DNA of 64,000 nucleotides, from the NCBI GenBank assembly GCA_003640385.1, contig RCAB01000010.1:1-64000 (forward strand), written 5' to 3'. Shown in pieces: positions 41,015-52,933 of this stretch (positions are counted from its first letter, which is position 1; each line of letters starts with the position of its first letter). The position numbers were made by a program, and so were the translations under genes. The stretch comes from Setaria digitata (Eukaryota; Nematoda; Chromadorea; Rhabditida; Setariidae). The notes beneath the pieces are model-generated. The model had not been told where the DNA came from. It saw only the letters and a program-made list of their open reading frames with translations, and ran no database searches.

Positions 41015-44000
41015 ATGCTTTCACGATTTGGATTTAAGGTCCATTTTGAAATGAAATTCGACGAATTGTTGTTCGCCAATTTGGGTGAATTTGGTCGATA
41101 TCAAAAGATCCAGTTTACACTGGTATGCTTGCCAATCATGTTCGTTTCCATGCATGCTTTGTCATGGACATTCAGTGCTGCCTCTGTACCGCATAGGTTG
41201 GTGCTTTCTTAAAAAGTTTTTATCGCGGAAATATTTTCATAGCTACACTTCAAAAAACGAGTGCCCACACTTTGCTTTTAGTTTATTTTTTTTCGCCTTT
41301 TAATAAATCAACAAGTGAATTTGATATGCGCTTGAAAAGCCGTTTAACAACATAACATTTCCAAGCTTTTTATTAATGCAAAATTAATCTGCTGAGTAAT
41401 AGTGGAAATGAACATTAACAGTGGATGGGCTTTTAGTCACACTATAATTCCATTTTAAACAGTGCTCGCTAAGAGCACTAAAAAATTTGCTGTCCTGCAC
41501 GAATATGTCAGTTGACTAAGGTTTTTAACTGAACTAGATGGCGGCTAGGATGGAAAGAAGATGATTTAGGTTCATTAAGGCTTTCACACGTGTGTATTTC
41601 GAGTATAGTCAAGAAAAATCGAATTCATGTTATCGTCTTCAGAAATTTTAAACAACCTGATTCGTAATAGAAAGAAGATTTCCTTAATAACACTTCTTGT
41701 TTTGTAGAATATTCAGTGGTCTCTAAGGAGATAGTACGTGCAGGTAGTTTTGTGATCTCTTTGTCCGGTTTGCAGTTGCGTCTATGTAATAGGGAAATCT
41801 ATCACAGCACCAAAAATTTAAATAATTTTTAGTGCGGTATTATAGTTTTAAAATATGGTTGTTTTGTGATGTCAAAATATTCTTCCTTAAAATATATGTT
41901 GCTGCTTTTGACGTTTGACGTTTAACTTCACATGAATTTGAGTAGTTAAATCTTTTGGAGGCAACGACATGTGGACATGTCGGAAAAGCGTAGTAAAGTA
42001 GAGATCTACCCCTGATCTATTGTTTATTGTTTTATTGTTAAAGAAACAGAAAAATAAATATTGTATTCATAGAACATGAACAGAAATCAATATAGAACTT
42101 GCCTTTATATGTAATTTTTTTTTTTTTATATTGCATAAGGTAGTAGTTTATTGAATGAAGTATGTGACAGTGGCAATTTCGGATTTCAAACGAAATTTAC
42201 GCTCTTTGAAATGGAGAATTCATTTAGGCTAAGGATTTTTCTGAATTTTCAATATTTTTTTTCTAAGGTGTCGTTTGCCAGATGAAGATCTGAATGCAAA
42301 CTACTGGACAGAGAATGACTTGCTTGCAACAGTGGGAAACTGTACGGAGAAAAAACGGTGCAGATACCAAGAATGTCAGTTACGTAACGGCTCAACATGT
42401 CGTTTTGGATATGTGTACGATTTGTCGGAAATCAAATACTCAGCTATCAATCGAGTAGGTTTTTATTTATTTATTTGTTTTTCCTGGCGATATTTCACCA
42501 GGTTGTTTATCTTTTCGGATTGCGAAGTCGAAATGTATTGAACTGGTGGCTTAAAGCACCTACAGATTATTTGCAATCTCCTATGAATTATTTGTGAAAG
42601 CCTTTTTTCGATATTAAAAAAAATATGTATTTCGACTGTAAGCAGTGCCGAGTCATTTACTGTAGCCTTTCTCCTGATGTTGATGTCAGTCCATACTGTA
42701 AACACTTGATAACGCATCCTTGCAATCGCAAATTTTTCCCTTCATCCATGAACTAGTCTCTGTGCCCATCCTAGTCGGCAACATAGCAACAGTGTCTTCT
42801 TGATTTGAACTTTTCGGGTATATTTCGTGTCAGATTTCAATACTACTTAGTCTATGTCTCCTCCATACTCAGTGAGGTAAATAGTTCTTAATGTCTTCAG
42901 TATTTTAACGCTATGGGCACAAGTTATGAAGATTTACAAAGAAAACTCTACGAGCAGATGTTTGGAGAGCATCAACTGTTATCAACAAGAGTAAATCGGC
43001 AAAGCGCATCGTTTCTTTACTTTATATAAATTTATGATATTCGTACGTTCTTTGACATTATAAGCTTTCGCTATGTTGATGACATCAGTTAAATACATTA
43101 GGAGTGTTTTAAAATCTTTCGACCATGATTTTAGTGGCAAATTGTGTGCGAATGGTCAGTTTTGAAAGCATTCATCCAGTCAACGTACTATATTGGACAA
43201 ATGGGTGGTTCACTACTCTTTGGTTTTCTCGGTGACAGGTATTTTCTCGGCTTTAAATATATTACTTTTCATAGTCTATCATATTCCTTAACAAATCCTA
43301 ACTTATGAAGGACTGAAAATTAACATAGAAGCTATGTTTCTGCAGGATTGGTCGTAAAAAGGTATTTTTCATCTCTATAATCATGCTAATAGTATCTGGC
43401 GTTTTGATGGCAGTGGCACCGTACTGGCCGGCATTTGCTCTATTGCGTGCTGCTGTTGGATTCGCACATCCTGGCATTTTCGTTATTGCTGTTGTTATTG
43501 GTACGTAATATTTGTCACCTGGTGAATATGGGTTAGGTTTTTCACTTTTTGCTTCTTGGCGAATTATGATAGTGTTAACTATTGCAGGTATGGAACTGGT
43601 TGGTCCTTCCAAAAGAAAAGTTGCTTCTGTAATATCAGGGGTGTTTTTTTCATTTGGTCAGATTTTTTTGGGGTGCCTTGCATATTTCATTCGCGATTAT
43701 CGATATCTTCAGCTCGCCATTTCGTTGCCTGCATTGATATTTATGTGCTATTGGTGGTGAGTGGTGAGAATACAGAGCATTAAATATTAATTCATATTTA
43801 AAAAACAAAAAGAAACCGTATCTGCAACTGCGTATTCAAATTTTTATAAGTTTAGGTTTGTTCCTGAAAGTGCACGATGGCTTGTAGCACAACGTAAGTA
43901 CGAGGAAGCGGATAAAATTCTGCAGCGTGCAGCAAAAATTAATGGTGTACAACTGCCACAAAAGTGGTGGGATCAAATTGATTTACCGGAAAAGACAGCG

Positions 44001-45309
44001 CGGAATCGTTTTTCACAAAGAAAATATAATTACTTTGATCTTATTCGGACACCACGCATACGTTTGCGTACATTTGCATGTCTCTTCTTATGGCCAGTAA
44101 GATTTAATATCAAAAATTCACCCCTTAATGAAGTGTTTTAATTATTCCACATTTTCTTTCGGGAATTTATCATCATAGGTTGTGTCGATGATTTATTATG
44201 GTGTCTCCATGAAAACTGATTTTCTTGGTGGTGATTTTTATGGAACATTCATTGCCGGTGGTATGGCTGAAATACCAGCTCTTTTATTGCTTTTCGTACT
44301 TATCGACAGAATCGGTCGAAAGCCACTATTCGCTGGGGGATATTTTGTTGCCGCCTTATGCATGCTTTCTAACCTCCTTCTTCCTCCAGAAGGTAAAATT
44401 TGTAAAAACATTCCCTCAATTTTTAGCGCACACACGTCAAAGTCCCAAAAAAAGGCTCGTTACGCCAGCTTCATGCCCCATTCTTATTATTATAAGGATG
44501 AGAAATATCAGATCGGCCATGCAGTATTTGTGGTGTAACTTCCAACATCGCTTTTTTCATCGTCCTAAGCAAGATTTGTGTAACCCGTTTAACTAAAGAT
44601 TGTTTTAGTGCATTGGATTATTAGTGTTCTACAATTTCTAGTTGCAAAAGCTGCTATAACTAGCTGCTATGCCCTAATTTACACTGTTACCCCCGAACTA
44701 TATCCCACAGTGATTCGTAATTCTGCAATGGGGTGTTGCTCGATGTTTGCTCGTGTCGGCGCCAATCTTTCTTGCTATATTGTCATGTGGATTGTATGTT
44801 CTCTTCAGACTTCATTATTCATTCAGTCTACTGCGTATTTATGATAGAAAAGATGCCGTAGTTTACTGGGTAAATTATTAGAATTGCAGCATTGTAGTGA
44901 GTGTTTTGCTTCCGAAGTAATATTATTTGAATATTAATACATTTCACCTCCATATTACAGAACTTCTTTTTGTTTTTTTCGCCTGTAAGAAGACAATGTA
45001 TTGAGGAAGACTACTAGTGATGAAGTGAAAGCTGTATAAATGAATTTTGTTCCCACTTCAAATTTTTTTTTTTTTTTTTTTTCAGATATTCTTTTACAGG
45101 TAGAACAATTTGGGACATGGGCAATGATTATTCCATTTGGTGGTCTGTCATTGATGGCCGGTTTAACCGTAATATTTTGTATACCTGAAACAATGGGTAA
45201 ACCATTACCAGAAACAGTAGAAGAAATTGAAGATAGTTGCATTCGTTCAACAAATGAAGAATTGCTAACGCTGTCAGATATTTCAAAAAAGAATAGTGAT
45301 TCCGACTAG
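41015..45309 (+). CDS. SLC22-family organic ion transporter (major facilitator superfamily)
   Basis: A plasma-membrane transporter for small organic cations or anions, related to mammalian OCT/OAT and C. elegans OCT-1. Nine in-phase exons, 41015-41196, 42268-42454, 43135-43238, 43346-43500, 43588-43756, 43856-44096, 44179-44392, 44609-44793 and 45100-45309, give 548 residues, the usual length. Family features are the start MKFDELLFANLGEFGRYQK, a Cys-rich extracellular loop after TM1, FGFLGDRIGRKK between TM2 and TM3, the central WFVPESARWLVAQRKYEEA, IDRIGRKPLF, and TPELYPTVIRNSAMGCCSM before the last helices. The C-terminus is acidic (PETVEEIED). The first intron exceeds 1 kb. The last acceptor was placed at TTTTACAG (45099) because the nearby TTTTCAG would put a stop in frame. 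The substrate cannot be inferred from sequence. Confidence 0.95.
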
Positions 45310-48283
45310 AAACAGCTCTATAATACGTTATTTCAACTATTCTACAATAGATTCACAGACTGCTTCCAATGTTTAGGAGCCGTTCAAATTTAGATTTTGT
45401 TACAATTTTTAATGTACAGATGAGATTCCTGTGCCAGGTTAACTTATATTTGATTTTGACGTTAATCTTTCTAATACAAATATGTTTCGTACTTTGCCGT
45501 GTGCTACAAGAATAAGCTGCCTTTGTTCCGCAGTATTCTAGACTGCACTGATGTTGTCTTTTTATTTTATAAAAGATTAAGAGAGTAGCAGCATTATACA
45601 TCGAAACCACCAATAAGGAATGAATGAGGTGTGCTTTTGAAAAAATTCTTAAAGACTCATTTCCAGCCCATCAACTTATTCACAACTAGTACTATTGATA
45701 ATGCCGTTGGTGATTTTATCACCACTACCTTGCATAAACCGATTCATACTTTCATAAACCAATTTGTTAAAAGGAAAAAGGATATTATCCATTGTTAAAA
45801 TGCTCGTGTATTCAGCTACTTTCTAAACTTCAACATCAACTGTACCTTTGCACTATACAAATGGTAAACGATTGTCCCGCGGCACATTTCTTCTGAGTGT
45901 TTTGCTGCCCGAAGTTCATTTCAGGTTGCTTCATTTTCTCGAAATCGACATTTTCGACGAGCTCATATTATTTTTCAACGTTAAACCATGAACTACAAGT
46001 TGTTGACGCCAAACTTGTTAACAGCTCTTAATTTTTAGTATAGCATGGTGTATTATCAAATCCATTTCATGTTAACTCAGTTTCTCCTAGATTCGATTCT
46101 TTTACAGATTATCGCAGGAAAAAGGAATGCTCCCAACGAACCTGCACAGAAACTGTGCACTCAGATTATATCGGATAACAATGAATGTTTCGGAAAACTG
46201 CTTTCAAAGCTTTCTACCAATGCTCAAATGACGCTTACAATCGTTATCGTTTCAGCTGCTGTTGACTGAGCCGTATCTAAGTGCATATTGAATAACTATG
46301 TCAGATAATCGTATAGCAGTAGGGGAAAAAGAAACCATCTGCAGAGGTTAGTTATTCAATTAGTTATTCAATATGCACTTTTAAGAAGATTAAAAACAAT
46401 TTGGAAATTACGAAAACGTGTCAAGAGCTAAGAAAAACTATCATAAACAAACTGTGAACCTTTTGTGTATAAAAAACATATACAATATAACAGAGTTATC
46501 TAGAGTCTTCGCATTCCAGTAAATAGTAAAAAGATCTTTGAATCAATTGTAGAAATTACTGCAGCAGTTATGTAATAACTAGGGTATACTATTGTAATCA
46601 TAAGTAAAGTGAGGATAGTGAAGTCGATCATATCAAATGAGGATGCGTTGAAAAATCCTTTGATTTCACCATCTAATCTTGTTTGAGTGTAATATTACTA
46701 ATAAACAGATCCTGATAATTCATTCTTACGGAAAGTTTAGAATCGATTAATTTGCTGGTAATAAAACCATAAGTGAAAGAGCTATATTTCCTGATATGAA
46801 ATGACGCATAAAGTGAATTTATCTGGTTTTTTTTGAATTTATCTGAAGAAGCAATATATATGAAGGCGAACAGATGGAATTCAATGGCTGAGGAAATATT
46901 CGGACAAATAATAGGGCTAATTTTGTTGGGAACGAGATGAAACGTTTTTCTGCTTCAAGGAATACAGAATATAACTGATATACTTGGGAAAATTAAGATG
47001 AATCAATATATATATATACAGTGAATACCCTGGGTGTTTTAAAAGGCAGCACAGAGCAAGAACATTAACTTTCCTGGAAAATCATAAGACAAAAGAGAAA
47101 GTGTCATGGACGTACAGTGGTGCACGGAACGAAATGTCCGTTTATATATGCTGAGATGCCACCCTGTTAATGTTCAGTAAACTATAAGGCTAGCAATCGT
47201 AAAGGTCATTCTCTTTTCTCTCGTTTAAAGTGTTTGCAATTAGACAAGACTGGAAAGAGAAAATTAAAATGACACACGTGTGAGAGTGAGATATTAAGTA
47301 GGGATGAGCTGAAATACCCCCATATCACGGAACTGAAAGGATAAGTTCTGAGGTTGTACACTTTCACAACTGACGTTAGCTACAACTGGGGCTAAATGAC
47401 GAAATTCGCAAGGAAGGATGTATTCATCGCAGCTATAGGAATTTTCCAGTAAACAAGCTACCTTGGTGATCCATTAACGAGATGACACTCTCAAGTAAAC
47501 TAACAACCCAAAGACCCTAGAAGACACGAACCTCGGAACCTCTACCGTGTTTAACTTGGACCACTGCGCAATGATCGCCGTTTACCACGTGTTCTTCATT
47601 AATCAAGGTACTCGCTGACAAAATATAACGGGCCGTGAAGTAGAGAAATAAAAATATCAATACAATGTCCACTTTTAGGTAGGGGAGTGAGGGAGTCTTG
47701 ACCAGGATACAAGGCAGGTGAATAGCAAAGTTGAGGGCACGGGGCGTTAGAGTATGTCTGCCGTTTACTACAAGTATCGACACTGTAAAAGGAGAGTTGA
47801 CAAAGTGAAGGTAGTGAGGACAAACCATGCACCACAAGCACATGTGACAGTACACTCACTGCTGTTGATATCACATCACATCTTGTTTTTTTTTCGGATC
47901 GCGCACCTAAGTTCATATTTTGAGGTGAAGATTATTTAAGGAAATCTGTGCGGATTTTGTTCACTGTTGTATGTCATAAATGAGGTGATTTGCCTTGCGC
48001 TCGTGCTTTGGGATGTCTTTTCAGATTAGGCTGCTCAGATATCATTTCGTCTCATATTCATGTATTCAGGCGATTGCGAAAATGAGCTGAAAAGTAAGTC
48101 AATGACACTGTTTGTTTCACTGCAGTCATCGTGGAACATTTGCAGATGGTAGCACTTGAAAACGCTTGTTCCTTTACTATTTTTCTATTCACTAATGTGT
48201 GTTCGGTAAAGGGCTTGAATTATCCAAAAGATGTGGTGACTGGTTGAAATGGTTGATTATAATTATATATATAATGTACATAC
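45310..48283. other. Intergenic region between the SLC22 gene and sir-2.1
   Basis: No recognisable gene. It contains a perfect inverted repeat (46279-46380, separate entry). Two overlapping minus-strand frames at 47517-47916 (112 and 105 codons) have no recognisable family. The distal end presumably holds the sir-2.1 promoter and possibly its true first exon. Confidence 0.5.
46279..46380. repeat. Perfect 20-bp inverted repeat with 62-bp spacer
   Basis: The left arm 46279-46298 (AAGTGCATATTGAATAACTA) is the exact reverse complement of the right arm 46361-46380. Just inside the right arm, GTTATTCAAT occurs a second time (46351-46360). The structure resembles a small foldback element or a hairpin RNA precursor. 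No coding capacity and no obvious target-site duplication were seen. Confidence 0.85.
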
Positions 48284-51200
48284 ATGCGTAATCTTTTTTT
48301 GGTTTCGATAAAAATTTCTAAACGTTCATGGAGATTTAATTCAGGTGAAAACGTCGCATTAGATGGCAGTATGGGGACCGAAACCGATGCACATACTAAT
48401 GCCGCTACAAATCCCGCAGCTATGAACAATTCTGCTAACCTTAGCCAAGAAATTCAAGGGTCAGTAAATATAGATTCTGGCAATTCTCCTGTCGTTGACC
48501 AAATAGCTGCTGAAGGTGAGTTAAATATTTGATATTAACTGTTCTTGAGCTGATTTGTGCACCTCACATTGCTGTTTGTGGTGATATTAGTGACATATTA
48601 TTTGTTAAATTCATTTAGTCCTTTCGCAAATAAAATCAAGTAAATGAACAATTTGAACTTCGATAAGCTTGTAATAAAAATTATCTTGGTTAGATCTGCA
48701 TTTTCGTCATAGTTCAGAATTTTATACAAGCTCCAATCCTTCATATCAATATTTTCTTGCCCCTGCAGCCGAACCATGCTATCTTACTCGTATAATCCTT
48801 CGTTAAGTAAATTATATCGACACAATATGTTCGTGAAAACTGTAGTGATTTTTTAAATTTTGAATTGCTTTGGCAGACTCTTTTCGTTTGAATTCTCTGA
48901 CTTGCTTTGTTTATATCACGTTTCAAATTTAATTTGCTCTAGAGATTTTAACTTCTTCATAATAACGATTATTGTATAACTGTCATGTTTAAATCTACAT
49001 CTAGCTCCTCGTAAGGCTAGTTGGTTTTGTGATTCAAGTTGTTCAGTGTTATAAGATCCTTAAATGGTGTGAACGAATGGGTGAAATGAATCTTGGGGGA
49101 AAATAATAGATTTCTTTGACAAATTTTTTCTCATGTAAGAGTGTCCATTAATATGCTTTGACTTTTAGAAAGAAGATTTTGTTTTACCACTCATTCATCA
49201 ATTTTTTTCCCCGTAGTTTTAGTTCACCAACATAACAGATTAATGTGGTTATTTCCAGGAAGTAGATATCTCATTTTGCATTCCTATCAAAGTGAGCATA
49301 ATCACATCAAATCTGATATGTTGGCGTAGACATGGAAATTTCTTTAGTAACTTTCTTTCTTTTCCCATTTTAATTCTGAAGTTCTGCAATTCCTTGCTGT
49401 TCAGATCACCTTTGGTAATGGTAAGAAATCCATACATCACATGATATTAAGACGTATTCTAGCTAAGTGCCCTGCTTCTGCATTTTTTATGACTAAATTC
49501 TCTCTCATTCCCTCAGTTCCAGTGTTTTCATGCGTATTCATAACAATGCCTAATAAAGATCTCTGCTAGGTAAGGCAGTGTAAGCCTCCCAATGTAAGTG
49601 AACGAAATGTGTTTCATGACAGTTACTACCTGCGTAGTAAAGTTTCTGTACCCGTTGTAGCAATTGTAGTTGGATGACAGCTTGATAGGCAGCGAATTTT
49701 TCGATATCAAGATTCTTGTTTTATTTCCTTTCAAAGTTTAGGTGCCTCGGCCAGAGACGTTGTTCGTTGCTTATTGCCACATGTTGATCTACCGGACAAT
49801 CTTTCCGAACAGGATTTATATCGAATTATTCGGAAAATATTGTACAGTGAACGTCCTAGACGAACAAAACTGCCAGAATTCAATTCGTTTGATGATGCCG
49901 TCGAACTTTTTAAAAGGTCTGTTCTTTGCACAGTTACGGTTAGTTTGTATAAAATTAGAAATGACATTCATAGACAGGATGAATGCTACCCATATATTTT
50001 TGGGCGAATTAATCACTCTAAAATCCCCTGTTATTAAAGAAGAAACTTTTTTCCTTATTTTCAGGTGTAATCGCATCTTGGTTTTGACTGGTGCTGGTGT
50101 TTCTGTATCTTGCGGCATACCAGATTTCCGCAGCAAAGACGGTGTATATGCTCGACTCCACATCGAATATCCGGATCTTCCGGATCCAACTGCAATGTTT
50201 GATATCAATTACTTCACAAAAAATCCGAAACCATTTTTCGAATTTGCTAGGGTATAATTTTATTTTTCCAATGAACTTTGGCTTGTACTCTCAGATAACC
50301 TATTAACTGCCCTTAATACTTCAATTTTTGCTTTGAATTTGCTTTCACAAGAATAGCTTTTCCACAAGAGACTTCAATTTTCATTGAATGAAATTGTGTT
50401 CAAGGAGTTATTTCCTGGTCGCTATGAAGCTTCAGTATGCCATTATTTCATCAAGGCACTTGAAGATAATGGAAAATTGTTGAGAAATTACACTCAAAAT
50501 ATCGATACTTTGGAGCAAGTGGCTGGGATCAAACGGATTGTGCAGTGTCATGGTATATTCGTGTTTTGGAACAAATTGTATAATGACAGAATAAAACTTG
50601 TCAGCATCGCTAGACAGTGCTAGTTGTTGGGTTCTATAGGTTTTGTCATAGAAGTTTTACATACTTTCTTTGTTCCATTCAGTTGCAAAAGTGTAATATG
50701 TCTCACCAAATTTTGCCGGAGGTAACTATTTCATGTTTTGGAGAGGAAGTGCTACCAACCGCTTATTTTAGTAAACTGTTCAGTCTTGTTTTTAACCAGT
50801 ACTTGATTGTTTAGGGTCATTTGCGACGGCGACTTGTCGAAATTGTGGTTTGAAAGTTGACAGCGAAGTCATTCGGGAAGACATTGACTCAGGGGTATTC
50901 TTTGTTCAAGTATTTTTCACCCTTGGTTTTTGAAAAATCTGTTGCATTTTTTCTTTTTCTGCTTTATTGGTAATTACGTTTTCAAGTCTAACCAGCAATA
51001 CTGTAAAAACTTTCACAGAGGAAGTAGTTTTTTTCTTCATATATTTTTCGCACTTAGCAAGTTGCACAACTGAGATTAAGACTGACTTTGCAGCGTGTTG
51101 CAATGTGTCGAGTGTGCAGTCACTCAGAAGGAGTGATGAAGCCTGATATTGTTTTTTTCGGTGAAGATCTCTCAGATGATTTCCACGAAAAAATGGCTGA

Positions 51201-52933
51201 GGATAGAGAAAGGGTGTGTTCGTTTCGATTCCTTTTAAACCACAAAGAAAGATATGGTATTTTATACAAATAACTGGTGTTGTTTAATGAAGTATAGATT
51301 CTTTTCTCTTTGCCTCATTATATTGCTTGCCTGTATCCAAATTCTTGCTTTCAGAGAGAACTGTAAGTTTACACCTTTCATTTCCAGGTTGACCTAGTTG
51401 TAGTTATTGGTTCATCTTTGAAAGTACAACCAGTTGCACTTTTGCCGTACAATGTTAATCCCGAAGTACCACAGATACTCATAAATCGTGAATCTTTACC
51501 TCATTATGCTACTGATATCGAATTACTGGGCAACTGTGATGATATTGTGACTCAGTTAGCTTTGGTTTTGGGTCCTCCTTATACCGATATTTTCAGAAAA
51601 GGTAAAGATATGTCTTATTCATAACGTTTCAGATAAATTTTCCTATGTCTAGGCCTCACCAAATTTCACTTTTTTCTTTTGTTTTTTTAAGGATGCTCGA
51701 GAACAAAATGCAGCGATTCTAAAACAGTCGGAGAAATTTATGAAAAACCAACTGTCCGGAAGGCTATGGATGAAATGCAGTTCAAGGTTTTCCTGTTACG
51801 GTTGAAAGTTTTTAGATCATATTGAGTTTGTCCCATTCTTGTAGTACTTACAACATTGGACAAAGCTCACCTTTCCTAAATTTTCTCATCTTCACCTTCT
51901 TCAAGTTCAAGAAAATATCCTGACACATATATTTTTTTCTCGTTGTGTTTTCTTTTTAATTTCAAATGTTCTTTTAGAAGCTGCTGGACCAACCAGCAGT
52001 TAAACGAGCACGACTGAAAGAAGCAGTGCCTTCTATGTGGGATGCACGTTACGTTAACGTGGGGTCGAAACTTCCAATTGATGGTTATCTTTTTGTGAGT
52101 TCTCATACTTCGTTTTATTGTGTTTAGTCTTTTAAATCATGATTGTTTTTTCTTTCTCTCCCTCTCTAATTGATTTTAGAAAGATGCTTGGGAAGGTAAA
52201 ATATGTCAGAAGTTCTTTAGGTATATTGTTTTTTTCTGGAGTAATTTAACATGAAAAATTAAGAAATAAAAATAAAATTAAAAAAACTGAATATTGAAAT
52301 CCCCGACACAGTGCGGAGTGTTTTTAATTTTAAGGAGGAAGATCGGAAACCATCATAACTTTTTTTTGTGTTTTACTAATGGTTTTTTGTTTTCTTTTTG
52401 TAATACTCTCTAACGGTTGTTCGAATCATAAGTGAATGTCAACATTAACTAAGCATTAATAAAAGGACTTCTTTATTTTTCAGTGATTATTTGCTTCTTC
52501 TAACATGAACTGATTTTTTTAGATTGTCCCGAACAAAAACGTATTTCCTGGTGCAGAAATGTATTATGATAAAGACGACGATATCTTTCGACAACTTTCG
52601 GAGCATTACCACAGCTCACCTGCATCAAGCAGTTCAGAGTCGGGGGAAAGTGAAACAAACCAAGAAGAGTTTTATTGTAATATTGGCGTTAGAACAATGT
52701 CCTTAGAAGAATCATCTTTGCCAGTAAGAACCCGTAGTGAAAGTGACGAGAGGTCTAGTTCTTGCCCTCCAAGAATGGATTTAGAAACTAAATATGATAC
52801 TGGAAGCTTATGCGCTGGGAATAGGTTGAGTGCACGATTGCAACCTTTCTTGCAAACGATCACTGTTAAAACAAAGAAAGGGACTGCACATGGTTTGGTT
52901 AGGACCAATAGTTGTAATCACTTACTTCTGTAA
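48284..52933 (+). CDS. sir-2.1: Class I sirtuin, SIRT1-type NAD-dependent protein deacetylase
   Basis: A nuclear deacetylase that uses NAD and links metabolism to chromatin and stress responses. Ten in-phase exons, 48284-48515, 49742-49916, 50065-50251, 50405-50552, 50815-50894, 51094-51213, 51388-51601, 51692-51786, 51978-52094 and 52523-52933, give 592 residues, close to C. elegans SIR-2.1. NAD-binding motifs are VLTGAGVSVSCGIPDFRSKDG (starting about residue 142) and NYTQNIDTLE (226-235). The catalytic His is 247 in VQCHG. Zinc pairs are CRNC (255-258) and CRVC (279-282), followed by IVFFGEDL and VVIGSSLKVQPVALLP. The C-terminal YLFIVPNKNVFPGAEMYY matches the SIRT1 activity-enhancing segment that packs against the core. 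The tail is Ser/Glu-rich. The start may be ATG 48284 or 48368; an acceptor-like AATTCAG at 48344 makes the later one possible. Confidence 0.95.

Noticed and set aside
46045..46269. A 74-codon frame after an acceptor-like TTTTACAG
   Set aside because: No family resemblance, no partner exons, and it lies far from either neighbouring gene.
49742..50257. A 171-codon continuous frame through sir-2.1
   Set aside because: It reads through an intron; the real exons are 49742-49916 in another frame and 50065-50251, supported by sirtuin similarity.
52180..52195. A 16-bp candidate microexon (KDAWE) in the last sir-2.1 intron, with good AG and GT flanks
   Set aside because: Including it shifts the following exon out of frame and destroys the conserved IVPNKNVFPGAE segment.
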